Shown: one piece after another, positions 27,732 to 36,787 of the stretch
Numbering within the stretch: the first letter of the stretch is position 1
How the letters are laid out: each line of letters opens with the position of its first letter
DNA from: an uncultured Candidatus Saccharibacteria bacterium
GTDB lineage: Bacteria > Patescibacteriota > Saccharimonadia > Saccharimonadales > UBA4665
Length of the DNA: 64,000 nucleotides
Direction: 5' to 3'
NCBI GenBank assembly: GCA_903840315.1
Contig: CAIMFK010000003.1
Span: forward strand, 1-64,000
The notes under the pieces: generated by a model
What the model saw: the letters and a program-made list of their open reading frames with translations, nothing else
Told to the model about the DNA's origin: nothing
Databases searched by the model: none
Position numbers and translations under genes: made by a program

Positions 27732-29344
27732 CTTGTTCGTTTAGTCCCCGTCTTATCCTTAACCACTACTGCCTTATCGGTTACATCAAATTTATCGTAA
27801 TATAGTCCAAATATTAGCCTTGTTTGGGAATAAAATGCAGATAGCGAGCTATATACTATAGTTGTTACCGGCAGATAAACCCATTGAAGTATCATGAAAA
27901 TATTTCGATGCGCCTTGTAATGTGCAGGTTTAGGGGGCAAAGTTTTAAAGCTAATAAACAAAGTAGCTATAATTCCTGCTAAAGCAACAGTTTGTATCTG
28001 ACTTACCAATATAGGAAGCTCATTTGCAGCGTAATTTTGAGGATTGAACAATACTGGAATAAAAGCAGAAAAAGCTAATAAAATTGGTGCGACCGCCCAA
28101 GTAACATGCCCTTCGAGCAATCTTAGAAATTTGAATATTTTATCAAGCATGGGTACATTATTTTTTGTCAAAAAACCTTTTTGAGCAAAATATGCCACAT
28201 CTGATGCACCATAAGTCCATCTTCTTAATTGAATAAATTGAGCTTTCAAGGTTTTAACGTACGTATTAGAAAAAACTGCATCTTGATAAATAGGAGTATA
28301 GATTGGGTACACTTGATGCTTTCCATCATATCTAAAATAAGTTCTCCAGAACTGATGACCATCTTCAACTATGGTTCTTGTACTCCAATAATCTGTGTCA
28401 ATAAGTGATTTCATGCTTTGAGCATGAGAAGAAAAGTTCCTAAGCATATGCGGTCTGAGTGAAAGAACTACATTCCAGAATGAGTTACCTGTAGCTATAA
28501 CCCTCATAGGTGCAGGAACATCCCATATATTATTCGTATACATAGGAATTGGCTGAAACGATATATGAAGTGGATCAATGCACGCCACATAAGTATAAGC
28601 TAATGCTGCAAAATAGTTTTTATCTGGTCGATTATCTGAATCTAAGGTAGTGACAACTACTTTTATGGGATCAATCTTTTTTGCTTCTAACAACTTTTCC
28701 AGTTCTCTTGCAGCATATGTAATGTTGCCACCCTTGCCGATTATTTCGTTAGGAATGTTTGAAGGGTGCTTTACGGCCATAGCATGAAAGAATTTGTGCT
28801 TATACTTAGCTATTATCTCGTTAGTCACCTCTTCAGTCCTCTTACCTCCACGCTCTTCATATGCTATAACCAATATCATTTTACCTGGATCATAGTTCGA
28901 GGCGAGTATGGACTTAATGGTTGGCTCCACAACTTCCTTGCTTTCATTATATACGGCTACTAAAGCAACCTGGTATAGATCATTGGGTCTATTTGCTTTT
29001 GGATACTCTTTTAGTCTTAGTACATTTGAATTATGCCAGTCAGGCCTATTAGCACCTTCATCAACCGATCCAACCTGAAGCTCGTGCAACATAGATTGCC
29101 AATCTAATTCCTTATGGAGCTTCATAATCCGATATCCCTGAAATGCCCTAACATCTATTCCGATTGATCTTACAAACCAGAGCAATAAATATCCTAAAAT
29201 AAAGATTACTGCCAATGTTGTATTAATAAGACTCAGAGCAAATGGCAATAAAAGTAGAGACCAGCTCAAGAGTCCTGGCAACATTTCAAAAAATCGATAT
29301 GCCTTTGTCTTATCCTTTTGAAGTGGTATTTCTATATCAGTCAT
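27728..29344 (-). CDS. Membrane glycosyltransferase family 2 (cellulose/hyaluronan synthase-like)
   Basis: 538 residues from ATG 29344 (MTDIEIPLQ). Two N-terminal membrane helices, a GT2 domain (LVAVYNESKEVVEPTIKSIL, TLDSDNRPD, IVEDGHQFW, QLRRWTYG) and four or more C-terminal helices. These D,D,D,QxxRW motifs mark processive synthases that polymerise and export a sugar chain. The product cannot be told; a surface polysaccharide is likely. A longer frame starting at ATG 29380 overlaps the upstream gene and was not preferred. It follows the upstream membrane protein by four bases. Confidence 0.85.
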   Translation of the reverse strand: MTDIEIPLQKDKTKAYRFFEMLPGLLSWSLLLLPFALSLINTTLAVIFILGYLLLWFVRSIGIDVRAFQGYRIMKLHKELDWQSMLHELQVGSVDEGANRPDWHNSNVLRLKEYPKANRPNDLYQVALVAVYNESKEVVEPTIKSILASNYDPGKMILVIAYEERGGKRTEEVTNEIIAKYKHKFFHAMAVKHPSNIPNEIIGKGGNITYAARELEKLLEAKKIDPIKVVVTTLDSDNRPDKNYFAALAYTYVACIDPLHISFQPIPMYTNNIWDVPAPMRVIATGNSFWNVVLSLRPHMLRNFSSHAQSMKSLIDTDYWSTRTIVEDGHQFWRTYFRYDGKHQVYPIYTPIYQDAVFSNTYVKTLKAQFIQLRRWTYGASDVAYFAQKGFLTKNNVPMLDKIFKFLRLLEGHVTWAVAPILLAFSAFIPVLFNPQNYAANELPILVSQIQTVALAGIIATLFISFKTLPPKPAHYKAHRNIFMILQWVYLPVTTIVYSSLSAFYSQTRLIFGLYYDKFDVTDKAVVVKDKTGTKRTS

Positions 29345-29348
29345 ATTT

Positions 29349-29705
29349 TTAATGCATTGCCAAAAGCGAATTACTAACAACTATCACGCAAACAATCAAA
29401 AGAAGCGTTAAGCTTAAAACCCCTATGGATACGTGTTTTTGGTCATCAAATGACTTGTAGCTCAAAACAAAACCAATAACCATAATCAGCAAGGTGAAAG
29501 CTAAAAATCCTATCATAGTCGATATTCCACCTTGGGTGTACTGATCGATACCTAGATTAGCTCGTCTTTGAACTATATAAATGCCTGCCCTACCATTATT
29601 AAGTCTTAGAAAGATTAATGCTGCGGACAAAAGTGCTAATAAAATGTTAGAGGTTATCAGTAATAGGATAGACTTATCGTGAAGATACTTTTTAGATAAT
29701 TTCAT
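29349..29705 (-). CDS. Small three-helix membrane protein before the glycosyltransferase
   Basis: 118 residues, with three hydrophobic segments (SILLLITSNILLALLSAALIF, then MIGFLAFTLLIMVIGFVL and LSLTLLLIVCVIVV). It is in an operon with the glycosyltransferase and may be an accessory subunit. TACAAT at 29720-29715 lies nine bases before ATG 29705, giving a 3-base leader. No family recognised. Confidence 0.65.
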   Translation of the reverse strand: MKLSKKYLHDKSILLLITSNILLALLSAALIFLRLNNGRAGIYIVQRRANLGIDQYTQGGISTMIGFLAFTLLIMVIGFVLSYKSFDDQKHVSIGVLSLTLLLIVCVIVVSNSLLAMH

Positions 29706-29714
29706 TGCCTATAT

Positions 29715-29720
29715 ATTGTA
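29715..29720 (-). promoter_or_regulatory. Near-leaderless promoter of the glycosyltransferase operon
   Basis: TACAAT, nine bases, ATG. No TG extension here. Confidence 0.45.
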
Positions 29721-29778
29721 GCCTTAATCTAAAGACTAGTCGAGAAAAAAATGAGTATTGTGGTCAAACCATAATACT

Positions 29779-29853
29779 TGGTGCGGGTAGAGAGAATCGA
29801 ACTCTCCACTCAGCCTTGGGAAGGCTACATATTAACCACTATACGATACCCGC
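29779..29853 (-). tRNA. tRNA-Gly (anticodon CCC)
   Basis: Acceptor GCGGGTA/TACCCGC, anticodon loop TTCCCAA closed by TAGCC/GGCTG, encoded CCA. Ten bases downstream of tRNA-Thr. Confidence 0.96.
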
Positions 29854-29863
29854 ATAAATTTAA

Positions 29864-29939
29864 TGGAGCCATCTGCCGGGATTGAACCGGCGACCTACGC
29901 TTTACGAAAGCGCCGCTCTACCAACTGAGCTAAGATGGC
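29864..29939 (-). tRNA. tRNA-Thr (anticodon CGT)
   Basis: Acceptor GCCATCT/AGATGGC, anticodon loop TTCGTAA closed by GCGCT/AGCGT, encoded CCA. Confidence 0.96.
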
Positions 29940-29963
29940 AATCAACAACAGCAATGCTGAAAA

Positions 29964-30467
29964 TTACTCGCCCTCAACCTTGCCAAGAACTTTTTTCTGC
30001 TTACCATACTCAATAAAAGTAAGGCATACAATCACAATATCAAAAATTGTTAGCAAAATCATACCGATTGAATGACTGAAAATGATTTCATAAGTTTGAT
30101 ATAAGATGAAAAAAATAGTTAGCACAATTAGCCCTATATAAGCCCATAATCTTTCTCTAAGTATTTCGATAACCAATATTAGTTTTGCTACACCATGAGA
30201 AAGCAAATAAAGCCCCAAAAAAACTAAAGAACCCTTGGATACATCCCTGCTCCAATGTACTAAATGATTGGATATGAAATCATGGGGATCGGACTTTAAT
30301 TCGGAATGTGTTAGCCAATTAACAGCCCAACTTACAGTGTCGGGGTTTATTAGTAAGAGAAATATTCCACTAATTGTTTCAGCCAAACCATTCAATCCTT
30401 TTAAGATGATTCCAACTTCAAATACTTTATCTAAAGAATTTTGTGCTCTGAAATATTTACTGGCCAT
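29964..30467 (-). CDS. DUF2127 family membrane protein
   Basis: 167 residues, four membrane helices. Family pattern ISGIFLLLINPDTV, LTHSELKSDPHD, YLLSHGVAKLILVIEILRERLWAY and LTIFDIVIVCLTFIEYG. Function unknown in any organism I know. ATG at 30467 preceded by GAGGT. Upstream of the tRNA-Thr/Gly pair and downstream of a DUF1003-like gene. Confidence 0.75.
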   Translation of the reverse strand: MASKYFRAQNSLDKVFEVGIILKGLNGLAETISGIFLLLINPDTVSWAVNWLTHSELKSDPHDFISNHLVHWSRDVSKGSLVFLGLYLLSHGVAKLILVIEILRERLWAYIGLIVLTIFFILYQTYEIIFSHSIGMILLTIFDIVIVCLTFIEYGKQKKVLGKVEGE

Positions 30468-30535
30468 AGGTACCTCGCGAATTATTTATTGAGTATTGAG
30501 TAAGTATTTTATTCATTACTAACAGATTGAGTGGG

Positions 30536-30934
30536 TCATTTTTCATTACTTTTCAATCTGTTCAACATTTCAGTTTGATTCTTTAATTCTATCATTTGCT
30601 CATCTTGCAAGTTGGCTAGGTATGTTAATGTGTGGTGATCTGATTGAGATTTAGCATCAGTCGCCGTTTGAGCTACATTCTGAGCGACCATAATAGCAGG
30701 AAGTAATACAAGTTGTATCCAATTAGAAGATATCCAATTAACAATAGGAACAAGATTATGCGTGCCGAATGCTGATTTGGCGGAAAGTAGAGCAATTACA
30801 TTGAATAGGTAAAAACAGTACATACTCCCCACATGCGTAGCAATCCATACCGCAAACTTATCATTAAAATTATTTTCCCTTTTTACTAATTCTTTTGGAT
30901 TTATAACATGTGGGTGAGATTTTAGCTTGTCCAT
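30536..30934 (-). CDS. DUF1003-like membrane protein
   Basis: 132 residues from the second Met of MYMDKL (ATG 30934). Two central membrane helices (MYCFYLFNVIALLSA and WIQLVLLPAIMVAQN) followed by a charged helix with LANLQDEQMIELKNQTEML. The layout and the VAQN-containing helix fit DUF1003; the function is unknown. TGATATTAT ends six bases before ATG 30934, which makes the second Met the leaderless start. Confidence 0.65.
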   Translation of the reverse strand: MDKLKSHPHVINPKELVKRENNFNDKFAVWIATHVGSMYCFYLFNVIALLSAKSAFGTHNLVPIVNWISSNWIQLVLLPAIMVAQNVAQTATDAKSQSDHHTLTYLANLQDEQMIELKNQTEMLNRLKSNEK

Positions 30935-30940
30935 ATACAT

Positions 30941-30946
30941 ATAATA
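30941..30946 (-). promoter_or_regulatory. Leaderless promoter deciding the DUF1003-like start
   Basis: TGATATTAT, six bases, ATG 30934. Confidence 0.55.
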
Positions 30947-31074
30947 TCATTCACCTTCTAATTGAGCACTGTCAGAATTTTAATTAAAAGGCCTATCTTC
31001 CGATATAACAGAAATTGTTCCAATTCTTTCAATTATGTTATTGGAATTTTTGGGAAAAACCTACAAGTAAAAGA

Positions 31075-31098
31075 AAAAATCTCTCTTAAAAGAGAGAT
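31075..31098 (-). terminator. tRNA-Asp terminator
   Basis: ATCTCTC, six bases, GAGAGAT then TTTTTC on the minus strand. Confidence 0.8.
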
Positions 31099-31112
31099 AG
31101 ATGTTGTCTATA

Positions 31113-31189
31113 TGGCGGGCCCGACCGGATTTGAACCGGCGATCTCCTCCGTGACAGGGAGGCGTGTTAGACCACTGCACTACGAGCCC
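31113..31189 (-). tRNA. tRNA-Asp (anticodon GTC)
   Basis: Acceptor GGGCTCG/CGGGCCC, anticodon loop CTGTCAC closed by CCTCC/GGAGG, discriminator G as usual for Asp, encoded CCA. Confidence 0.97.
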
Positions 31190-31212
31190 ATAATTAAATA
31201 ACAACAGAGGTC

Positions 31213-31241
31213 ATAGTATCATTACACCGATAAAAATGCAA
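31213..31241 (-). promoter_or_regulatory. tRNA-Asp promoter
   Basis: TTGCAT (31241-31236), 17-base spacer, TACTAT (31218-31213) on the minus strand. Confidence 0.65.
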
Positions 31242-31249
31242 TTTTTTTA

Positions 31250-32338
31250 TTATCTAACGGATATATAATAATTGGGTTTTTGTGATTTTTTCAAAGGATC
31301 TAAGTATGTATTTATGCTTTTGTAATTGAAAAGTATGTGAGCAGCCGTAATCTGATTATTGTCTATAGAAATAACCTTGATAATCTCTAGGCCTGATCCA
31401 ATGTTAATAATTCCAGAAACCTGACCGGGTTTCAGTTTAAATATTTCATTTAGAGCCTGTGGAGATAAATCTTTATTGCCTGGAGCGATAGTGAAAGGAA
31501 ATTGCCCACCATTAGAACTAGTTGTGTTGTCTTCAGAATAACTCTTTGCAATAGTGGCAAAATCCGCTCCAGAGTTTATGGCCGATAATGCTTGATTGGC
31601 TTTCTGATTGGTTGAGGTATCTAATGAAGCTACAACTTTTTGAGCCAAAATCTGGCTTGCTAGCTCTCTTTTGAAGTCGCCGAGAGTCCAACCCCAATAT
31701 TGAGCAAGCACATTGTCCAAAACCTGATTATTGTCACCGAGTAAATTTTGCTGCTTAAGGAGGGTAATTTCATTATTTACATCTGTTGTAGTTACCTTAA
31801 CATTATTCTTTTTGGCTAACTCTTTAATGTAAGACTGGTCGACCACCATTTGTAGAGCCTGTTTTCTGAAGTTAGATAACTGCTGCTGTCCCTCAACTGA
31901 TTTAAAATCAATTTTTTGCTGAGTCTGATAATAATGAATGTAGTGCTTTAGCTCAAATAGGTAATTCTCATAAGCAACGTAGTTAGGCCCTGCCTTGGCA
32001 ACCGGAAATGGAACGACTTGAGATACTCCATATATGAATGATGAATAATTCTGATATTTATATAGGGACAGTCCACAATATATAAAGAATGCAAGCAGCG
32101 CTACCGAAAAAATAGATGAGGATATTATTACTACTTTGTGTTTTGAATGCTGCAGTGGATATATATACTTTCTCGCAGTTGAAAGAATTTCCTCTCGATG
32201 GTCATTTACTGTTTCATTGGTAATCTTTGGTAATGTTTCAAGAGCTTCCTTGAATTGACTCGCAACTAATTTATCCTTATTTCGAGTAAATTGTTTACGG
32301 ATAAATTTTATTGGCTTAGGCTTCTTCAATTTCTTCAC
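31250..32338 (-). CDS. Membrane-anchored PpiC/SurA-like foldase
   Basis: 362 residues. Basic cytoplasmic N-terminus (about 70 residues), one membrane helix (VVIISSSIFSVALLAFFIYC), a SurA-N-like chaperone region and a parvulin domain (ADFATIAKSYSEDNTTSSNG, GGQFPF, LKPGQVSGIINIGSGLEIIK). It should sit outside the membrane and help fold exported proteins such as pilins. The start overlaps the PH-domain gene by 23 bases. A similar SurA-N-like part occurs in the giant pilus-linked protein at 46023-49556. Confidence 0.82.
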   Translation of the reverse strand: MKKLKKPKPIKFIRKQFTRNKDKLVASQFKEALETLPKITNETVNDHREEILSTARKYIYPLQHSKHKVVIISSSIFSVALLAFFIYCGLSLYKYQNYSSFIYGVSQVVPFPVAKAGPNYVAYENYLFELKHYIHYYQTQQKIDFKSVEGQQQLSNFRKQALQMVVDQSYIKELAKKNNVKVTTTDVNNEITLLKQQNLLGDNNQVLDNVLAQYWGWTLGDFKRELASQILAQKVVASLDTSTNQKANQALSAINSGADFATIAKSYSEDNTTSSNGGQFPFTIAPGNKDLSPQALNEIFKLKPGQVSGIINIGSGLEIIKVISIDNNQITAAHILFNYKSINTYLDPLKKSQKPNYYISVR

Positions 32339-32879
32339 CTTCTTGTTGATTAATTATAAGCTTTTTTTCTTGATTGGTGCCATAGGAATTGGCGATAATA
32401 CCCTGATCTCTTAATATTTCGAGAATTCTCTTTTGTATTTTCGCTGGATGATGGACATCATGAATTATTAAATCTCCAACAAACGTCTGCATCATTATTG
32501 TACCAGAACCCAATAATGTTTCTTGAATTCCCGACACCTGATAATTCACCAACTGAATCTGATTAAGCCCCATGTCGACTACACTTCTATGAAATAAACC
32601 TTTTTGTGTAATCTGTATGAGTCTCTGATTAGTAAAAACAAAAACACTAAAATGCCATGTAATCCAGGATGGCATAAATAATATTATTCCTATTAGTAGC
32701 CCCCCTATTAGTCCACCAAAAAACCAACTAAACTCAGGATTAACAAGAGATGGCAATGTTCCACCAAGAAGTGATAGCATGAACAATATAAGACCCCTTC
32801 GCATAACGATTGGGTGCTTGTGAAATACGTAAAGTACTTCTTCCCCTTCCAACTGATCTTCAAAATATTTATTTGCCAT
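32316..32879 (-). CDS. bPH2-domain membrane protein (YdbS/YdbT-like)
   Basis: 187 residues. Two close membrane helices at about residues 27-70 (GLILFMLSLLGGTLP, GLIGGLLIGIILFM) followed by a bacterial PH domain (FVFTNQRLIQITQKGLFHRS, VDMGLNQIQLVNYQV, GSGTIMMQTF). Function in these small genomes is unknown. AGAGGATG precedes the ATG. It is coupled to the foldase gene. Confidence 0.75.
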   Translation of the reverse strand: MANKYFEDQLEGEEVLYVFHKHPIVMRRGLILFMLSLLGGTLPSLVNPEFSWFFGGLIGGLLIGIILFMPSWITWHFSVFVFTNQRLIQITQKGLFHRSVVDMGLNQIQLVNYQVSGIQETLLGSGTIMMQTFVGDLIIHDVHHPAKIQKRILEILRDQGIIANSYGTNQEKKLIINQQEGEEIEEA

Positions 32880-32934
32880 AATTTTTCATCCTCTAGCACA
32901 TATAAAGCATTCTATGTATACTATTTTACTATTG

Positions 32935-33009
32935 GCCCCCGTAGTTTAATGGATAAAACAATTCCGTCCTAAGGAGAAGCTTCACGTTCGAATCGTGGCG
33001 GGGGCACCA
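32935..33009 (+). tRNA. tRNA-Arg (anticodon CCT)
   Basis: Acceptor GCCCCCG/CGGGGGC, anticodon loop GTCCTAA, T-arm CACGTTCGAATCGTG, encoded CCA. The anticodon stem has an A-A mismatch at its outer pair. The only plus-strand tRNA in the window; possible -10 TATACT at 32917-32922. Confidence 0.95.
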
Positions 33010-33049
33010 AAAATCCGAAAATACTTCTCTATACACATTTTCTTGAGAT

Positions 33050-33553
33050 TTATTTTTTTGGCTGAGTGAATTCATCATGAGTTGTACTATATGAGAATAA
33101 TTCATCTTCCTTAAACCAGTGTGCAATCTCTTGTTTAGCCTCAACTGCGTCACCAGAAGCATGAATAATATTAGAAATTCCTAATTGTAAATTATCTGCG
33201 TGCATAAAACTTACGTGAGCATAATCACCCCTGATTGTTCCAGGTAGAGCAGATTTTGGTTCAGTAGTTCCGGTCATTTTCCTAACCTGCTCAATTGCTT
33301 CCACGCCTTCAAGTACCATAGCAATAACAGGGCCAGCCTCAAGCATCTTTAGGGTAACATCTAGAGCTTTTTGCCCTCTTCTTGTAGCCATCTTGCTAAT
33401 GGTCTCATAATGATGATAGTAATGAGCTGTGTCAGGTTGTAGCATCTTTACACCAACAATCTTTAGACCAACTTTTTCAAATCTAGTAATAATCTCACCA
33501 ACAATTCCTCTTTGAACCGCATCCGGCTTGCAAATAACTAAAGTCTTTTCCAT
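33050..33553 (-). CDS. ndk: Nucleoside diphosphate kinase
   Basis: 167 residues. ICKPDAVQRGIVGEIITRFE at the start and the active-site histidine in NIIHASGD; TGTTEPKSALPGTIRGDY is the nucleotide-binding loop. It balances NTP pools by phosphate transfer. About 20 residues longer than the E. coli enzyme. AAAGGAAC precedes the ATG, with an extended -10 (TGGTATAAT, 33589-33584) giving a leader of about 25 bases. Confidence 0.96.
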   Translation of the reverse strand: MEKTLVICKPDAVQRGIVGEIITRFEKVGLKIVGVKMLQPDTAHYYHHYETISKMATRRGQKALDVTLKMLEAGPVIAMVLEGVEAIEQVRKMTGTTEPKSALPGTIRGDYAHVSFMHADNLQLGISNIIHASGDAVEAKQEIAHWFKEDELFSYSTTHDEFTQPKK

Positions 33554-33634
33554 TATGTTCCTTTTTTATAATTTATATCTTTAATTATACCAGCTTAAAC
33601 TATTCTAAATAAGAAAATACTTCCCAAAAAGGTT

Positions 33635-33640
33635 TACAAT
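33635..33640 (+). promoter_or_regulatory. Leaderless promoter of xerC
   Basis: TACAAT, six bases, ATG at 33647. No TG and no clear -35. Confidence 0.45.
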
Positions 33641-33646
33641 ATAGAT

Positions 33647-34558
33647 ATGGAATTATCCTCGCTCAAAACAGATTTCTTAGAATATTTAGAAATAGAACAA
33701 AACAGATCAAATAAAACAATTGCTAACTATGATCATTATCTGACTAGACTTATAGATTATGCTGGAGACATTAAAGTTTCGGATATAGATAGTGAGCTTA
33801 TCAGAAAATGGAGACTATGGCTCAACCGATTAGGGACAAATACAAGTGACGAACTACAGAAGACAACTCAGAATTACCATCTTATAGCCCTAAGGAGCTT
33901 TTTGAAGTATTTGTCTAAAAGAGATATCAAATCTCTTCCCCCGGAAAAAATTGAGCTTGCCAAAACTACACGCAAGCAAGTGACTTTTCTTGAAAAGCAG
34001 GAACTTGACAGATTAATTAATCAGCCCGACCTAACCACAATCATTGGAAAAAGAGATAGGGCGATTATTGAACTCCTTTTTTCAAGCGGACTTAGAGTAA
34101 GTGAACTTGTTAAATTAGATAAGGATCATATTAATTTAAAGAGACGTGAATTTATGGTAAGGGGTAAGGGCCAAAAAGATAGGCCAATATTTATAAGTCC
34201 AGATGCAACCTATTGGCTAGAAAAATATCTGGATGCCAGAAAGGATAGTCAGACCCCCCTTTTTCTTAGATATAATGGAAAGAAAGATTTAGATACGAGC
34301 GGAGACTACCAGAGACTTAGCGTAAGGAGCGTGCAAAGACTAATTGCAAGATATGCCAAACTAGCAGGAATAACTAAGCACGTAAGCCCACACACATTAA
34401 GACACTCTTTTGCAACCGATCTTCTAATGAATGGAGCGGACTTAAGAAGCGTTCAGGCACTACTTGGGCATAGCAACATTGCAACAACACAAATATACAC
34501 CCACGTTACAGATCCACACTTAAAAAAGATTCACGAACAATTTCATAACAAAAGCTAG
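33647..34558 (+). CDS. xerC: Tyrosine recombinase XerC/XerD type
   Basis: 303 residues. N-terminal SAM-like core-binding domain (FLEYLEIEQNRSNKTIANY) and catalytic domain with Arg in SSGLRVSELVKL, HxxR in HTLRHSFATD, and LLGHSNIATTQIYTHV with the nucleophile Tyr. Normally resolves chromosome dimers at dif, working with FtsK, whose gene is also in this window. A lone chromosomal Xer is expected rather than a phage integrase, as no phage genes are near. Its TAG stop shares bases with the TAG of the convergent pilin-like gene (CTAG at 34555-34558). Confidence 0.9.
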   Translation: MELSSLKTDFLEYLEIEQNRSNKTIANYDHYLTRLIDYAGDIKVSDIDSELIRKWRLWLNRLGTNTSDELQKTTQNYHLIALRSFLKYLSKRDIKSLPPEKIELAKTTRKQVTFLEKQELDRLINQPDLTTIIGKRDRAIIELLFSSGLRVSELVKLDKDHINLKRREFMVRGKGQKDRPIFISPDATYWLEKYLDARKDSQTPLFLRYNGKKDLDTSGDYQRLSVRSVQRLIARYAKLAGITKHVSPHTLRHSFATDLLMNGADLRSVQALLGHSNIATTQIYTHVTDPHLKKIHEQFHNKS

Positions 34559-35598
34559 TATGATTTACACGGTCCAGTGCTTGGAGATGGAGACAATGCA
34601 GAGTCTAATGGATAACGTAATTCACTCCCCGAAGTATCTGACACTGCTACATTTTTGCATAAACTCTTGGTAGAGACTATCGAATAGTCTGAAACTCCAT
34701 CTGGAGTATTTTGAGCAATATTAGCTTGAGCCACAACTCTTCTGGCTACACCGTTAGTAACTGCAGTTACATCGATTTTAGCCTGACCGCCAACAAAATT
34801 AGCTCCATTCGAATCAATCGTAACGCTAGAATCGGAGTAAATAGACCTCATGTTAATCCAGTTACACGGATTGGCAATATCGCACTGAATACTAAAAACT
34901 AGATTATTACTGTAATACATTTTTGGCTGTGTTGAAGGTTTAAAAATAGCTGGGCTAGAACTAGATGGGCCATACTTTGGAATCAAATAATAGGTTTGTG
35001 AACTATTTTTTAGGCAACTCCTATCTGAACAAGATGAACTAGGGCCTGAAGATATATTCAGCCTTAAAACTCCGGCACTGGGACATTTGTTTGACCAAGA
35101 AGCAGAATCGTAAAGTTTACCATCACAGGAACTGCTAATATAAGGAGAACTTCCAATGTTATTCCATCGAATATTTAAAATGTAACTCGTTTGAGCTGGT
35201 GAATGATTTGGAATAGGTATATAAGCTGTTTGCGATTTATTAACTGAAATATCATCCCATATTAATGTTGAAACACTTGTTTGCCAGGTAGCGCATGTAA
35301 TATTTGAGTTTGAATTAGAGCTAAAAGACAATCCAGGGGCGTTGCAACTACTATTGCTTGAATTTGGTGAACTTATAATTTTATTTAATATTGTATTTAT
35401 TCCAGACTGAGCAGCATAATATGATGCTGTACTTAACTGATTGTCTAAGGTCTGCCTAGATTGATTTCTGGATATTTCACCAAAACCAAGAACAATTAGC
35501 CCAACAACAATAATAAAAACCATTGTCACTATTATTGAAATAACCCCATTTTCGTTTGTTCTCAACTTTGAACCGTCCATTACTATTATGTTTATCAT
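34555..35598 (-). CDS. PilX-like minor pilus protein
   Basis: 347 residues. A leader ends at NENG, followed by a hydrophobic helix (VISIIVTMVFIIVVGLIVL) and a large Ser/Asn/Cys-rich outside domain with several paired cysteines. No Glu at position 5 of the mature helix, as is common in PilX/GspK-type tip pilins. The start overlaps the upstream pilin-like stop by one base (TAATG). Likely part of the pilus tip complex with the next three genes. Confidence 0.7.
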   Translation of the reverse strand: MINIIVMDGSKLRTNENGVISIIVTMVFIIVVGLIVLGFGEISRNQSRQTLDNQLSTASYYAAQSGINTILNKIISSPNSSNSSCNAPGLSFSSNSNSNITCATWQTSVSTLIWDDISVNKSQTAYIPIPNHSPAQTSYILNIRWNNIGSSPYISSSCDGKLYDSASWSNKCPSAGVLRLNISSGPSSSCSDRSCLKNSSQTYYLIPKYGPSSSSPAIFKPSTQPKMYYSNNLVFSIQCDIANPCNWINMRSIYSDSSVTIDSNGANFVGGQAKIDVTAVTNGVARRVVAQANIAQNTPDGVSDYSIVSTKSLCKNVAVSDTSGSELRYPLDSALSPSPSTGPCKSY

Positions 35599-36302
35599 TA
35601 TTGAACCGTTTTTTCAACATAAGTTACAAGTTCGGAAGTTGCACAATAAGGTGAATTTGGATAGCAGCGCGGATTGTAGTTAGTACTGTTGTAATTAGAT
35701 TGATCATTATTGAAGCCAGGACCGTTAGGATTGATTCCATCTGTACCGCTAGCAACCATAACATCTACCTTGTATAAATTGCCAAATTGCTTATCAATTT
35801 TGAATTTTGCCAATCTCATTCCGTTAGGGATTAAATTAACATAGTAATGTGATGATATGGATCCAGCTGTAATAAAACTCCAGTTACTAGAACTAATTTT
35901 TGGTCCACCATTGGAACACTGAGTATTATAGCTCAATACCAAAGAGCCATTTGAAGTGGTGTTATCAAACCTACCACCAATCTGATAGACATATTGGTTA
36001 TTTCCAATGCATAAATAGCTCTCTAAATTCGATAAATCTGAATTATTATTAGACCAAAAATGAATAGGATTTCCTGGAAAAATAACATCTCCACCAGTAA
36101 ACTGTATCTGCTGGACTATGTTGTTAGTAATATTTTTAGCCACATTTAGAGTCTGATTTTGGATTACTCCGTGATAATATGTGCCGCTAAGTCTTATTAC
36201 CACCTGGGTTAGAACAAGTAATATAGCCGAAAAAACCACTGTAGCTATTAATAGCTCAATTATTGTGAAGCCTTTGGAATTAGAATCAGTGTTTTTTTTC
36301 AT
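35598..36302 (-). CDS. PilW-like minor pilin
   Basis: 234 residues. Class III signal SKG-FTIIELLIATVVF with Glu5, then a Cys-containing globular domain. In the minor pilin operon downstream of pilD. Expected to be cut by PilD and added to the pilus tip. Confidence 0.75.
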   Translation of the reverse strand: MKKNTDSNSKGFTIIELLIATVVFSAILLVLTQVVIRLSGTYYHGVIQNQTLNVAKNITNNIVQQIQFTGGDVIFPGNPIHFWSNNNSDLSNLESYLCIGNNQYVYQIGGRFDNTTSNGSLVLSYNTQCSNGGPKISSSNWSFITAGSISSHYYVNLIPNGMRLAKFKIDKQFGNLYKVDVMVASGTDGINPNGPGFNNDQSNYNSTNYNPRCYPNSPYCATSELVTYVEKTVQ

Positions 36303-36304
36303 TA

Positions 36305-36787
36305 TTAATTACTCACCAATTCGTATGTTAATTTTGCATTACTTGGAGAAGTGTGTCCTTGGTCATACCAATCAATCTCTCCTTGAAGATTGTAGTAATT
36401 TAATGGAATGGCCTGTACCAGATTTAGCTTAATGTCATAAAAGCCAGTACTTCCATTGGTAACCCCTGTTTGATCGAATTTACAGTTTGAGGTAGTAATA
36501 TTAAACTTAACGACGGGAGAAGTAGTAACGTAGGTGCAGAAACTACTTACATGAGTAGTAGAATAAATGCTATTAAGTGAGTATTCTGGAAGATTCATAT
36601 TTGCGGCTTTAACCAATTCCATCTGATTCTGCAGAACCTGTATTGCCTGTTGCCGCAAATAGTTATTACGGTTGCTTGTTGCGATACTATCAACCGCCAA
36701 TGATGAAGTAATTATGACTGATCCTATCACAGCAAGTGCAATTAATACTTCTACAATCGTATCGCCTTTTTGATTGATCGCTAGCAT
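36305..36787 (-). CDS. PilV-like minor pilin
   Basis: 160 residues. Leader NQKG then DTIVEVLIALAVIGSVI with Glu in place, followed by a short globular part with two cysteines. Start overlaps the upstream pilin gene by seven bases. Confidence 0.72.
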   Translation of the reverse strand: MLAINQKGDTIVEVLIALAVIGSVIITSSLAVDSIATSNRNNYLRQQAIQVLQNQMELVKAANMNLPEYSLNSIYSTTHVSSFCTYVTTSPVVKFNITTSNCKFDQTGVTNGSTGFYDIKLNLVQAIPLNYYNLQGEIDWYDQGHTSPSNAKLTYELVSN